Source of the DNA: Paenibacillus_G elgii_A
GTDB taxonomy: Bacteria > Bacillota > Bacilli > Paenibacillales > NBRC-103111
Assembly (NCBI GenBank): GCA_042219835.1
Contig: JBHJMN010000007.1
Location: 62,001-126,000, forward strand
Reading direction: 5' to 3'
DNA: 64,000 nt
In this document: in pieces, positions 44,496 through 53,317 of the stretch
Layout: every line of letters starts with the position of its first letter
Position numbering within the stretch: position 1 is the stretch's first letter
The notes under the pieces: model-generated
Seen by the model: the letters and a program-made list of their open reading frames with translations, nothing else
Database searches by the model: none
What the model was told of the DNA's origin: nothing
Translations under genes and position numbers: made by a program

Positions 44496-45373
44496 TCACC
44501 ATCATCGGCTCGACTTGGAAGGAGCTGCTTCGCAAGCGGGTTATGCTGCTGACACTGCTGCTGACCGTTATTTTCTTGTTCGCCTTCTGGTTCGTAGCCA
44601 AAACCATCGGAGCAAGCTTGCATGAGAGCCATTTTGCGTCGGACATGCAGCATTTGATTGCCGTTTACGAACGAAGCGCGATGATTTTGTCGCTCGGCTT
44701 TTTTTTCGGTTCGTTCGTCATTGCTTTTTTGTCCATCTTCAGCTCGTTCTCCGTCATCGCAGGGGAAGCGGAGCAGGGCGTGCTGCAGGCGCTGATGACG
44801 CGTCCATTGTCCCGTTTGTCCTGGTACATGGGGCGGTGGATCGGTTTTGTCAGCTGGGGAATCGGTTATGCGGCTCTGCTCTTTACATTGATTCTGCTGG
44901 TATCATGGATTCATGCCGGAATTCCCGGAGATATCGTGTCGCTGACGCGTTCGTTTGCCTTGTTTATATTTGTTGTGCCGCTGCTTGTGTCTTTATCGAT
45001 GCTGGGCTCCTGCCATTTTTCTTCCACCGGGAACGGTGTATTGATGACGATGCTCTATGGGGCGGGATGGCTCGGGGGCATGATTGAAAAAGTGGCAGGC
45101 TCGATTCAAATCGACCAAAATATAGCCATTAAGCCGCTGCTGACGATTGCAGGAATCATGTCGCTTGTTATGCCGGCCGACTCACTGCAAAGCCGGATGC
45201 AAGCAGAGATGTTTGCGGTAACCGATCTTCAAGGACTGGTGAAATTGAGAAGCGTTTTTGATTTCTTCAGTTTCGATCGTGTGCCTTCAAACGCCTTTTT
45301 AATGTACAGTGCCGGATATATGCTCATAATGCTGCTGCTCGGCTTATGTTCGTTTCGGAGAAAAGACTTATGA
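44492..45373 (+). CDS. ABC-2-type transporter permease
   Basis: A 293-residue membrane protein with about six hydrophobic segments. It opens with a cytoplasmic STWKELLRKRVMLLT, as in NosY/ABC-2 permeases, and contains VIAGEAEQGVLQALMTRPLSRLSWYMGRW, the conserved amphipathic element after helix 2. ATG 44492 lies behind GGGGGGAACGCG and overlaps the ATPase stop by four bases; an upstream ATG at 44444 is rejected. It is the last gene of the sigma-factor module and is followed by a terminator. Confidence 0.88.
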   Translation: MITIIGSTWKELLRKRVMLLTLLLTVIFLFAFWFVAKTIGASLHESHFASDMQHLIAVYERSAMILSLGFFFGSFVIAFLSIFSSFSVIAGEAEQGVLQALMTRPLSRLSWYMGRWIGFVSWGIGYAALLFTLILLVSWIHAGIPGDIVSLTRSFALFIFVVPLLVSLSMLGSCHFSSTGNGVLMTMLYGAGWLGGMIEKVAGSIQIDQNIAIKPLLTIAGIMSLVMPADSLQSRMQAEMFAVTDLQGLVKLRSVFDFFSFDRVPSNAFLMYSAGYMLIMLLLGLCSFRRKDL

Positions 45374-45389
45374 TCCGTACGCATTCCCC

Positions 45390-45450
45390 AAAAAAGCCCG
45401 TCTGCGCCATTCATCGCTTGTTTGCGATGAGCGGGTAGACGGGCTTTTGT
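45390..45450. terminator. Bidirectional terminator between the ABC permease and mtnB
   Basis: AAAAAAGCCCGTCT (from 45390) pairs with AGACGGGCTTTT (45437-45448), with the inner TCATCGC/GCGATGA adding to the stem. A and T tracts on both sides suit the convergent operons. Confidence 0.9.
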
Positions 45451-45498
45451 ACGGGTTCAGTTGGCCGCGCGCGAACGCGGAGGCAGCATTATTGGGGG

Positions 45499-46143
45499 TT
45501 ATTTCTTCAGCAGAGCCCAGCGATAGGCGTACTCAAACAAAAACTCGAACGCTTCGAGGTGCCGCTTCGCTTCGAAGGCATTGGCGCCCCACGCGTAAAT
45601 GCCGTGCTTGCGTAGAAGAATGCCGGGAATGCGCGGCACGATTGCGTCTTCGACCAATTCGGCAATCCGCGGAATTTCCGCATAGTTGGGCAGAATCGGA
45701 ATATCGATATGTGCTTCCTCTTCCCATATATTGAAAGCCTTGATTAGCTCGACGCCGTCGATCGGCACGCTGCCTTGTTCCGCATACAGCTCGGAGATCA
45801 AATTGTTAAACACGGTGTGCACATGAAAAATAGCGCCGCAGCCCGTCAAACGGTAAATTTCGCAATGAATCAATGTTTCCGCGGACGGTTTCAGACCGGT
45901 CGTTTCGATCGGTTGGCCTGACTGGTCAACCAGCAAATAATCGGACGGCGTATTGACCGACTTATCCTTGCCGCTGGCGGTAATGGCAAACGCAAACTGC
46001 TCGGGAGAAAATTCTCCCGTCCGGATCGACAGGTTGCCGCTTGTTCCCGGAAACCAGCCGCGTGCCGCCAACAAAGTTTTAATCTCCCGCAGTTCGGCGT
46101 ACGCCTGCTGCTTCTCTTCCAAACGAATAGCGCTAAAGCTCAC
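45499..46143 (-). CDS. mtnB: Methylthioribulose-1-phosphate dehydratase
   Basis: Class II aldolase-fold zinc enzyme of the methionine salvage pathway; it dehydrates 5-methylthioribulose-1-phosphate to 2,3-diketo-5-methylthiopentyl-1-phosphate. The 214-residue protein has the substrate loop RGWFPGTSGNLSIR, FHVHTVFNN with two zinc histidines, and a third near LRKHGIYAWG. It starts with GTG and overlaps the end of mtnX by 11 bases. It is the last gene of the minus-strand operon; the mtnD dioxygenase gene, which often follows, is not present. Confidence 0.95.
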   Translation of the reverse strand: MSFSAIRLEEKQQAYAELREIKTLLAARGWFPGTSGNLSIRTGEFSPEQFAFAITASGKDKSVNTPSDYLLVDQSGQPIETTGLKPSAETLIHCEIYRLTGCGAIFHVHTVFNNLISELYAEQGSVPIDGVELIKAFNIWEEEAHIDIPILPNYAEIPRIAELVEDAIVPRIPGILLRKHGIYAWGANAFEAKRHLEAFEFLFEYAYRWALLKK

Positions 46144-46801
46144 GCACTTTCATCTCCTCTAACCGCTTGATCACGTCGTGAAAATCTTCAAAAGGATAGT
46201 AGTTCAACCCAAGCTCCTGGCACAGGTCGATCAGGTGGGAGCGGGCGAATACCGTATCGGCCAGCTTCGCTCCTGCAAAATCGGTGACGCTATCTCCTAT
46301 CATAATGCGCTCGTACGTCTCCTGCGGGTAGGAGCGAATGATTCTCGTTTTGCACATGCCGCAGTCGTTGTCGCATTCGGCATCGCACGAATGCGGCCAC
46401 AAAATGCGAATATGCGTGCCGCCGAAGTCGCTCGCGTTGCAATAAATGTTCTCCTTCGGAATCGCAAATGACGACAGGACGGGATAAACGAAAAAGTCGA
46501 TTCCACCGCTCGTCACCAGGAAGAGGATGTCCTCCTGCTTGCAGTAATCCAGCAGCTCGCGAAACCCGCTGCGAATCGTCACGTTGCCGATCGCGTAATC
46601 GACGACCTCCTGCCGACGGGAGGTCGGAAGCAGCGCAAACATGCGTCCGACGCCTTCCCGAATCGTCATTTCCTTGGAAATAACTTGATCAACCAAGGTA
46701 TCCCAGCCCGCAGGCTGAAAATGCTTCATAATCGCTACGATATTGTCGTTGACGGTAATCGTCCCGTCGAAGTCGCAAAAAATAACCCGCTGCTTGCTCA
46801 T
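46133..46801 (-). CDS. mtnX: 2-hydroxy-3-keto-5-methylthiopentenyl-1-phosphate phosphatase
   Basis: HAD-superfamily phosphatase of methionine salvage acting after MtnW. The 222-residue protein has HAD motif I FCDFDGTIT (nucleophile Asp), motif II VTSGG, and motif IV IGDSVTDFAGA. A Cys-rich insert CDAECDNDCGMCK is typical of MtnX. ATG 46801 overlaps the mtnW stop (ATGA); a TTG at 46816 in the same frame is rejected. The 3' end overlaps mtnB. Confidence 0.94.
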   Translation of the reverse strand: MSKQRVIFCDFDGTITVNDNIVAIMKHFQPAGWDTLVDQVISKEMTIREGVGRMFALLPTSRRQEVVDYAIGNVTIRSGFRELLDYCKQEDILFLVTSGGIDFFVYPVLSSFAIPKENIYCNASDFGGTHIRILWPHSCDAECDNDCGMCKTRIIRSYPQETYERIMIGDSVTDFAGAKLADTVFARSHLIDLCQELGLNYYPFEDFHDVIKRLEEMKVREL

Positions 46802-48096
46802 TCTTTGATCCCCCAAGCGTCAATTGCGGCTTGCAGCTCCGGATGCCCCTCCGCGGCATACTCCCGCAGCGGAACGCCCGCCTGGCAGCCGTCGATCGCC
46901 TGCCGGAAGGCCCGCCCGCCGGCCGCAGCGCCCATAGGATGGCCATGGACTCCGCCTCCGGCATTGACGACCACTTCTCCGCCAAAATCCCGCAAAATGA
47001 GCGGTACAAGTCCGGGATGAATGCCAGCCGAAGGAACCGGGAAGCTCGCTGCGAGCGGAACTTGTCCGTTTGCGGACGCTGTCGCGCCGTCCCCGCCGTA
47101 AATATAATCGGCAGCTTCGGTTGTCAGCAGCGCTTCCTTGATCGCCATGTTCTCTTCCCTCGGCATAACGACGGAACCGTACGGCGAAGGGAACAGCACG
47201 AGATCGGCCCCGGCGAGCCGCATGAGCTTGCCAAGCAGCACGTTCGCGGCGATGCCGTGATATGGCGACGGATACAAGGCTCCGGCAAGCGACGGATGGG
47301 CCATCAGCGGCACGTTGACGTCAGGGTGACGGCTTAGCTCGCTGAGGGCGTCGAAGCCGTAGGCGAGCACATTGAACAGCAGCGCGTTGGCTCCGGCGTT
47401 GATCGCTTTTTTGGCTTGTTCGACGAGCCCGAAGGTCGGTCCGGTCAAATTGGCCGCATACAGCAGCTTCTGGCCGGTTTCCCGCTCGGCTTCGGCCGCC
47501 GCCTGCATACACAGCTCAACCCGCTTCTCGATCGGGGTCAGCGGATTCTCAAACAAAATCTCGTCGTCCTTGATCAGATCGACGCCGCCAAGCGCCTGCT
47601 GATAAAACTGCTCCCGCAGCGCAGGCAGATCGTGGCCGATCACCGATTTGAAAATGCTCATGAGCAGCGGACGGTCGTGAACGCCAATCAGCTTGCGTAC
47701 GCCCCGGGTACCGAAGCGCGGTCCTGGAAAGGCGGATAAGAACGACTCGGAGAATGCCAGGTCGATCAGCTTGATCCGCCCGTCCATCGACAGCTTCCCG
47801 AAAACCGTGACGAGCAGGGCAGGGATATCGCGGCTGAAATTAATGTCGGGATAAGCGATACGAATATCGGCATATCTTGCGGAAGCGGGCTCGCCCGCAG
47901 ACGGTTCGCGTACATCCACGCTGACGACGCGGCCGAGATGTTTTTCCATTTCCGCCTTGCGCGCTTCCGGCAGCTCGGTCCAGCTTCCGACGGTTAGACC
48001 GACGGCGATGCCGGTCGCTTTTTTATGAAAATCGGCTTTCTCGTCGTAGCAACGGTAGGTGGCTACGCAATACGCTGGGGATATAGGAAGACTCAC
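46798..48096 (-). CDS. mtnW: 2,3-diketo-5-methylthiopentyl-1-phosphate enolase (RuBisCO-like protein)
   Basis: Form IV RuBisCO-like enolase of methionine salvage. The 432-residue protein has the RuBisCO large-subunit fold with the carbamylated-lysine segment GVDLIKDDE, the TGPTF/NALLFNV barrel region and AHPSLAGALYPSPYHG. Several residues needed for carboxylase activity are replaced in this family, so CO2 fixation is not expected. It starts with GTG only 15 bases after the proC stop, so it appears to belong to the proline operon. Confidence 0.95.
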   Translation of the reverse strand: MSLPISPAYCVATYRCYDEKADFHKKATGIAVGLTVGSWTELPEARKAEMEKHLGRVVSVDVREPSAGEPASARYADIRIAYPDINFSRDIPALLVTVFGKLSMDGRIKLIDLAFSESFLSAFPGPRFGTRGVRKLIGVHDRPLLMSIFKSVIGHDLPALREQFYQQALGGVDLIKDDEILFENPLTPIEKRVELCMQAAAEAERETGQKLLYAANLTGPTFGLVEQAKKAINAGANALLFNVLAYGFDALSELSRHPDVNVPLMAHPSLAGALYPSPYHGIAANVLLGKLMRLAGADLVLFPSPYGSVVMPREENMAIKEALLTTEAADYIYGGDGATASANGQVPLAASFPVPSAGIHPGLVPLILRDFGGEVVVNAGGGVHGHPMGAAAGGRAFRQAIDGCQAGVPLREYAAEGHPELQAAIDAWGIKE

Positions 48097-48111
48097 AAAC
48101 GGACACCTTCT

Positions 48112-48978
48112 TTACTTGGTATGGGAAGCGATGGAAGCGCTGATGGCCGCGCCCATTTCGGCGGAGCGTTCCGCGGCGCGGAGCATCCCCTTGGAGATCG
48201 CATCGGTGAAGCCGCAGTTATCCATCGTCTCGATGGCTGCATACGTAGCGCCGTTCGGAGACGTCACCTTGCGGCGCAGCTCGGCTGGCTCTTCTCCGCT
48301 CAGCTCGACCATACGGGCCGCGCCCAAGACCGTTTGCACGGTCAGACGTTTGGCCTCTTCATGCGTCAACCCGCCATTCATTCCGCTCTCGATCATCGCT
48401 TCCATCATATAATAAATGTAAGCCGGGCCGCAGCCGGACAAACTGACAATCGTCTCCAGCAGCGGCTCTTCGACGATCGATACGATGCCGATGAAGCGGA
48501 ACATCTCTTCGCCAAGCTGCCGCTGCGCGTCGGAGACGCCGCCGGAAAAGCTGAGCCCGGTCGCGCCAAGCCCGATCGTGCTGGACGTATTGGGCATCGT
48601 GCGGACGATGGCCCAGCCGGGGCTGCCAAGAATCGCCTCCATCGTCTCGATGGAAAGTCCGGCAATCACAGATACGAGCAGCTGTTCTTTGCGGAGCACC
48701 GGCTTCAAGTCGAGTAAGCCTTGAGCGGCGTCGCTCGGCTTAAAGGCCAGTACGACGATATCGGCGGAACCGATAGCTTCGTTACGCTCGGCAGCACCGG
48801 CGGCATAACGAATGCCGTATTGCTTGTTCAATTGTTGTAACCGGGCCTCATTCGACCGGTTAACAGCTACTAGCTGTCCCGCCTCCATGCCCGCCTCGGA
48901 GACGAGTCCCCGGATGATCGCTTCTGCCATGGAGCCGGCGCCGACGAACGTGATGTTTTTGGATAAAATCTGTGACAT
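48112..48978 (-). CDS. proC: Pyrroline-5-carboxylate reductase
   Basis: NAD(P)H-dependent last step of proline synthesis. The 288-residue protein has the N-terminal dinucleotide-binding ITFVGAGSMAEAIIRG, the VRTMPNTSSTIGLG segment, and the C-terminal family signature SGCGPAYIYYMMEAM with LRRKVTSPNGATYAAIE. ATG 48978 follows AAAGGAGCAGCC. It comes 46 bases after proA and is followed closely by mtnW. Confidence 0.96.
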   Translation of the reverse strand: MSQILSKNITFVGAGSMAEAIIRGLVSEAGMEAGQLVAVNRSNEARLQQLNKQYGIRYAAGAAERNEAIGSADIVVLAFKPSDAAQGLLDLKPVLRKEQLLVSVIAGLSIETMEAILGSPGWAIVRTMPNTSSTIGLGATGLSFSGGVSDAQRQLGEEMFRFIGIVSIVEEPLLETIVSLSGCGPAYIYYMMEAMIESGMNGGLTHEEAKRLTVQTVLGAARMVELSGEEPAELRRKVTSPNGATYAAIETMDNCGFTDAISKGMLRAAERSAEMGAAISASIASHTK

Positions 48979-49024
48979 AGTGGCTGCTCCTTTCGAAATT
49001 CATAACTATATACGATCTTCTGGG

Positions 49025-50296
49025 TTAACCGCGAATTTGCCCGTTTCCGATAATGCAGTATTTGCTCGACGTCAGCGCCGGCAAGCCCATAGGACCGCGA
49101 GCGTGCAGCTTTTGCGTGCTGATGCCGATTTCGGCGCCGAAACCGAATTCGAAGCCGTCCGTGAAACGGGTGGAAGCGTTGTGATACACGGCGGCTGCAT
49201 CGACCTCCTGCAGGAAGCGCGCGGCGTTCGCCGCGTCTTCGGTCACGATGCACTCCGAATGCATCGTTCCGTAGCGGCGTATGTGCGCCAGCGCTTCGTC
49301 CAGCCCGTTCACTACGCGAACGTTCAAAATATAATCGTTGTATTCCGTACCCCAGTCGGTTTCCGAGGCCGCTTTCACCGCCGGCACGAGCCGCTGCGCT
49401 TCCGTATCGCCCCGCAGCTCGACCATTTGCTGCACGAGTGGCTCGGCGATGTTCGCCAGATGCCGCTCCGCAAAATCACGATGCACCAGCAGCGTTTCCA
49501 TCGAATTGCATACTGAAGGCCGCTGCACTTTCGCGTTGATGGCGATCTTCAGCGCCATGTCCGGCTGCGCGCTGGCGTCGATATAGGTATGGCAAAGGCC
49601 GGCTCCGGTCTCGATCACCGGCACGGTTGCGTTTTTGACGACGTTCTGAATTAAAGAAGCGCCGCCGCGCGGAATAAGCACATCGAGCAGGCCGTTCAGC
49701 TTGAGCATTTCGTCGACTGATGCGCGGCTCGGGTCCATGACGAGCTGCAGCGCGTCGGCCGGAACGTCGGTCGTTTTCAGCGCCTCGTGCAGCACCTCGA
49801 CGATCCGCTTATTGGAATGAAGCGCCGAGGAGCCGCCTCGCAGCACGACGGCGTTGCCGGTTTTCAGGCAGAGTCCGGCTGCATCCACGGTAACGTTCGG
49901 ACGCGCTTCGTAGATGATGCCGATGACGCCGAGCGGCACGCGGATCTTGCGGATTTGCAGGCCGTTCGGGCGGTCGAACGTCTCCAGCGTATCGCCAATC
50001 GGATCGGGCAAAGCGACGACCTGCCGCAGTCCGTCAGCCATCGCTTCGATCCGCTGACGATTTAGGGCCAGCCGGTCGAGCAGCGACGTGCTGATGCCGC
50101 TCTCGCGCCCGCGCTGCAGATCCTCCGCATTGGCGGCGATAATCGATTCGGCCTCCGCTACGAGGGCGTCCGCCATACGCAGCAGCGCATCGTTCTTTTG
50201 CTCGGTGCCGAGTAAACCGAGCTTCGGAGCGGCTTGCTTGGCCAGCTTCGCTTTTTGCACTACTTCGCTCAGGTTTAGAGCTTGATCCGTTGTCAT
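49025..50296 (-). CDS. proA: Gamma-glutamyl phosphate reductase (glutamate-5-semialdehyde dehydrogenase)
   Basis: NADPH-dependent reduction of glutamyl phosphate to the semialdehyde. The 423-residue aldehyde-dehydrogenase-like protein has GVIGIIYEARPNVT, LRGGSSALHSN, and the catalytic cysteine in RPSVCNSMETLLVH. ATG 50296 lies 8 nt after GGAGG; the TTG at 50302 is too close to this site. It is 43 bases after proB, in the usual proBA order. Confidence 0.97.
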   Translation of the reverse strand: MTTDQALNLSEVVQKAKLAKQAAPKLGLLGTEQKNDALLRMADALVAEAESIIAANAEDLQRGRESGISTSLLDRLALNRQRIEAMADGLRQVVALPDPIGDTLETFDRPNGLQIRKIRVPLGVIGIIYEARPNVTVDAAGLCLKTGNAVVLRGGSSALHSNKRIVEVLHEALKTTDVPADALQLVMDPSRASVDEMLKLNGLLDVLIPRGGASLIQNVVKNATVPVIETGAGLCHTYIDASAQPDMALKIAINAKVQRPSVCNSMETLLVHRDFAERHLANIAEPLVQQMVELRGDTEAQRLVPAVKAASETDWGTEYNDYILNVRVVNGLDEALAHIRRYGTMHSECIVTEDAANAARFLQEVDAAAVYHNASTRFTDGFEFGFGAEIGISTQKLHARGPMGLPALTSSKYCIIGNGQIRG

Positions 50297-50339
50297 GTTC
50301 AACTTCCTCCTTCGAAGCGTCGTTTAAGGTCGTACTTAC

Positions 50340-51473
50340 TTAGGTTTCGGCAGCATCCTTTGCTTTAGCCGTCGATGCGAGGGTAATCCATTCGTCGCGG
50401 TGTATGACTTCGATGCGCGTCACCTCGATCCGCTTCTGCACTTCCTCCGTACTTAGACCGGCAACGGCCTGAAGCTGCCAGGAGGCGTAATTGACGACGC
50501 CGCGCCCGATCGTTTCCCCATCCGGGCCGAGCACTTCGATGACATCGCCGGGATGGAACTCCCCGGTCACTTCCTTGACGCCCGCGGGCAGCAAGCTTTT
50601 GCCTCCCGCGACGAGCGCCAGCTCCGCGCCTTCGTCCACATGAACCGAGCCCTGTGGCTGGGAGTGGAAGCCGAGCCACTGCTTTTTCATCGGTAAATTA
50701 TGCTCCGCCGTATCGAAATAAGTGCCTTTCCCGGTTCCTTCCACGGCCAGCATCAGGTCGCCGGGCTCCGTGACGCGCCCAACGAACACTGGCACGCCGC
50801 CGCGCATTGCGATTCGAGCAGCTTCGATTTTGGAGCGCATGCCGCCGGTGCCGACCATAGAGCCGGAGCCACCGGCGATCCGGGAAATGTTTTCGTCGAT
50901 TTCCAGCACGCGTTCGATCCGTTTGGCGTCGGCGTTTTTGCGCGGGTCTTCGGTGTACAATCCATCCGTATCGGTTAGGATGACCAGCCTTTGCGCCCGG
51001 ACCAGATTGGCTACGAGGGCGGAAAGCGTATCATTGTCGCCGAATTTCAGCTCGTCGACCGAGACCGTATCGTTTTCGTTAATGATCGGCAGCATTCCGC
51101 GGCGCAGCAGCTCTTCAATCGTCATCTGCGCGTTATGGATTCGCTTGCGGTTGGAGAAGTCGGAGCGGGTCAGCAAAATTTGCCCCACGCCTACGCCTTG
51201 CCCCGAGAATGCCGCTTGGTATGCTTGCATCAGCAGCGCCTGCCCGACGGAAGCGGAGGCCTGCTTCTCGTGCAGCAGCTTGGGACGCGACGCGTACCCC
51301 AGTTCCCGAAAGCCGGCTGCCACGGCTCCCGAGGTCACGAGGAGCATGGGAAAGCCTTGATGGTGAAGCGCCGCCAGCTCTGCGGCGAAAAATGCGATTT
51401 TTGCCCGGTTCAATCCGCCTTCGTCGGACGTTAGCGAACTGCTGCCGATTTTCACTACGATCGTTTGCTGCAT
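50340..51473 (-). CDS. proB: Glutamate 5-kinase
   Basis: Phosphorylates glutamate in the first step of proline synthesis. The 377-residue protein has an amino-acid-kinase domain (VVKIGSSSLTSDEGG, LVTSGAVAAG, NENDTVSVDELKFGDND, LTDTDGLYTEDP, GTGGMRSKIEAA) and a C-terminal PUA domain from about residue 280. The domain layout is that of feedback-regulated ProB. Start ATG 51473 is preferred over GTG 51482, which overlaps the AGAGTGA site. The proline T-box leader lies directly upstream. Confidence 0.96.
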   Translation of the reverse strand: MQQTIVVKIGSSSLTSDEGGLNRAKIAFFAAELAALHHQGFPMLLVTSGAVAAGFRELGYASRPKLLHEKQASASVGQALLMQAYQAAFSGQGVGVGQILLTRSDFSNRKRIHNAQMTIEELLRRGMLPIINENDTVSVDELKFGDNDTLSALVANLVRAQRLVILTDTDGLYTEDPRKNADAKRIERVLEIDENISRIAGGSGSMVGTGGMRSKIEAARIAMRGGVPVFVGRVTEPGDLMLAVEGTGKGTYFDTAEHNLPMKKQWLGFHSQPQGSVHVDEGAELALVAGGKSLLPAGVKEVTGEFHPGDVIEVLGPDGETIGRGVVNYASWQLQAVAGLSTEEVQKRIEVTRIEVIHRDEWITLASTAKAKDAAET

Positions 51474-51532
51474 AGGAATCACTCTTTCTATGACTGATCT
51501 GGCTGCCGCCCCGGGGCAGGTGCGGAAAACGC

Positions 51533-51775
51533 AAAAAGGCCCCGTCCTTTAAGGACGAAAGCCTCTACTTCCGCGGTACCACCTTACTTGATGAATTGAC
51601 GACCAACTCATCCTGCTTCAGTCCCTTGTAACGGCAGGGAAAGCCGTCCAGCTCGTCGCTGGCCGTTCAGGGGCGGGTTCGGCAAGGCTCCACGGTAAAT
51701 TCTCGCAGCCGGTGGAATTTACTCTCTGATCGTGCAGGGGCTTTCCTACTATTCCCATCAATACGTTTTGCTTTT
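51533..51775 (-). promoter_or_regulatory. T-box leader, proline-specific, upstream of proBAC-mtnWXB
   Basis: On the minus strand the T-box sequence AAGGTGGTACCGCGG (forward 51571-51585) precedes a terminator hairpin with GTCC-TTAAA-GGAC and TTTTT (forward 51533-51564). The stem I apical part has GGCTGCGAG. The specifier lies in GAACCCGCCCC; codon CCG or CCC (forward 51674-51677) is proline in either register. Uncharged tRNA-Pro is predicted to allow read-through into proB. Confidence 0.9.
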
Positions 51776-51779
51776 CATT

Positions 51780-51808
51780 AGCATAGCATGAGGGGGGAGG
51801 TTTGTAAA
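51780..51808 (-). promoter_or_regulatory. Sigma-A promoter of the proline T-box transcript
   Basis: Minus strand: TTTACA (forward 51803-51808), 17-bp spacer, TATGCT (forward 51780-51785). It begins just after the mtnE stop and fires into the T-box leader. The -35 matches consensus at five positions, the -10 at four. Confidence 0.6.
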
Positions 51809-51813
51809 GGCGA

Positions 51814-53025
51814 TCAGCCGAACAGGCGAAGGGCGTCGATTCGGTCAACCGCTTCGCGGAGCCGCTCTTCCGTACTGAGCAAGCCGAGACGCACGTAGCC
51901 TTCGCCGTGGTCGCCGAACCCAACTCCCGGAGCGACGACGATCTTGGCCTTCTCAAGCAGCATGTCGGAGAACGACTCCGACGTATATCCCTTTGGCACA
52001 GGCAGCCAAGTGAAGAATGAGCCTTGCGAACGCGACGCTTGCCAGCCGATCCGGTCCAAAGCCCCGAACAGGGCGTCTCTGCGGCTCTGGTACATCTGCA
52101 CGAGCTCGGAAACGCTGTCCTGCGGACCGGTCAACGCGACGGCCGCCGCCTCTTGGATGCCTCCGAACAAGCTGCAGTAGTAATGATCCTGAATCAAGTT
52201 GATCATCCGCACGATTTCGCGGTTGCCGAGACAGAAGCCGACCCGCCAGCCGGCCATGTTATACGTTTTGGACAGCGTGTAAAATTCGACGCCGACTTCC
52301 TTGGCGCCCGGCAGCTGAAGAAAGCTGACCGGCTTCTGCCCATCGAAGCCGATGGCGCCGTAAGCGAAGTCGCTGGCCACTACAATGCCGTGCTTCGCCG
52401 CAAAAGCAATCGTTTCCTCATAGAAGGAAGCCGGAGCCGAAACCGCCGTCGGATTGTTCGGATAGTTGATGAACAGCAGCTTCGCCCGATTCACGTCATC
52501 GGCCGAAAGCACGCTATAATCCGGCAGAAACCCGTTCGATTCCAGAAGCGGCATGAAGGCCATTCGGGCGCCGGCCAGGGCGACGCCGGACCAATAATCG
52601 GGGTATCCCGGGTCAGGCACCAAGCAGACGTCGCCGGGATTGAGCAGGCATTGGGCGATTTCCACAAGACCGGTTTTGCCGCCGAACAAAACCGCCACTT
52701 CCGTCTCCGGGTCGAGCTCGACGCCGTAATCTTCCCGGTACCGTTGGGCGGCGGCCTCTTTTAAAAACAAGTAGCCGTTGAACGGAGGGTAGCGGTGGTA
52801 CTGTGGATTTTCCGCCGCTTGCTGCAGCGCCTTGACGATGTGCGGCGGGGTCGGTCGATCCGGATTCCCTTGTCCCAGATTGATCACGTCGTGTCCAGCG
52901 GCAATCTGGACATTGGCTTTGCGTACAAGCGTGGCGAAAAATTGGGTAGGCAGCTCTTGCAGCCGTTCAGCCGGAATCATGGGAAAAGCGCTGACGGCTG
53001 TTTTCGTCGGGTTGTTGGTCTTCAT
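51814..53025 (-). CDS. mtnE: Class I aminotransferase, probable methionine-salvage MtnE
   Basis: PLP-dependent aminotransferase expected to convert 4-methylthio-2-oxobutyrate to methionine. The 403-residue protein includes FFATLVRKANVQIAAGHDVINLGQGNPD, VAVLFGGKTGLVEIAQCLLNPGD, PDPGYPDYWSGV, NYPNNPT, SDFAYG and the PLP-lysine segment YTLSKTYNMAGWR. The sequence type and its position between mtnU and mtnWXB match the B. subtilis mtnE (ykrV) product. ATG 53025 has GGAGTGACATAG upstream. No SAM riboswitch could be found in front of it. Substrate specificity is inferred. Confidence 0.8.
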   Translation of the reverse strand: MKTNNPTKTAVSAFPMIPAERLQELPTQFFATLVRKANVQIAAGHDVINLGQGNPDRPTPPHIVKALQQAAENPQYHRYPPFNGYLFLKEAAAQRYREDYGVELDPETEVAVLFGGKTGLVEIAQCLLNPGDVCLVPDPGYPDYWSGVALAGARMAFMPLLESNGFLPDYSVLSADDVNRAKLLFINYPNNPTAVSAPASFYEETIAFAAKHGIVVASDFAYGAIGFDGQKPVSFLQLPGAKEVGVEFYTLSKTYNMAGWRVGFCLGNREIVRMINLIQDHYYCSLFGGIQEAAAVALTGPQDSVSELVQMYQSRRDALFGALDRIGWQASRSQGSFFTWLPVPKGYTSESFSDMLLEKAKIVVAPGVGFGDHGEGYVRLGLLSTEERLREAVDRIDALRLFG

Positions 53026-53317
53026 CTATGTCACTCCATTTGTTTGGTTTCAATTGTGTTGTCTTACAATCAATTCCTTGTGTTCTTATCGGAATATAGT
53101 TAATAACCTGAGCGGATAGGAATAATGTAACATGAAAAACGGTACGTGTATACGGGTCTATTTCGTCGAATCATCCGTTTAACTGTCGAGGGAAATGTTT
53201 TTCATAGCTTATCATGTGCAAACATTAAGAGGATGTGTTATATTAATTATTGATTGTTTCATTTGACGATATTTTGTTTCGTACAATGAAATTTATTTAG
53301 AGTCGGAGGGAACTGCA

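Noticed and set aside
46798..48096. A photosynthetic-type RuBisCO
   Set aside because: The protein is a form IV RuBisCO-like enolase by sequence type and lies with mtnX and mtnB, so methionine salvage explains it.
53026..53317. SAM riboswitch (S-box) before mtnE
   Set aside because: Expected by analogy with B. subtilis methionine genes, but I could find neither the conserved S-box core nor a terminator hairpin in either strand here.
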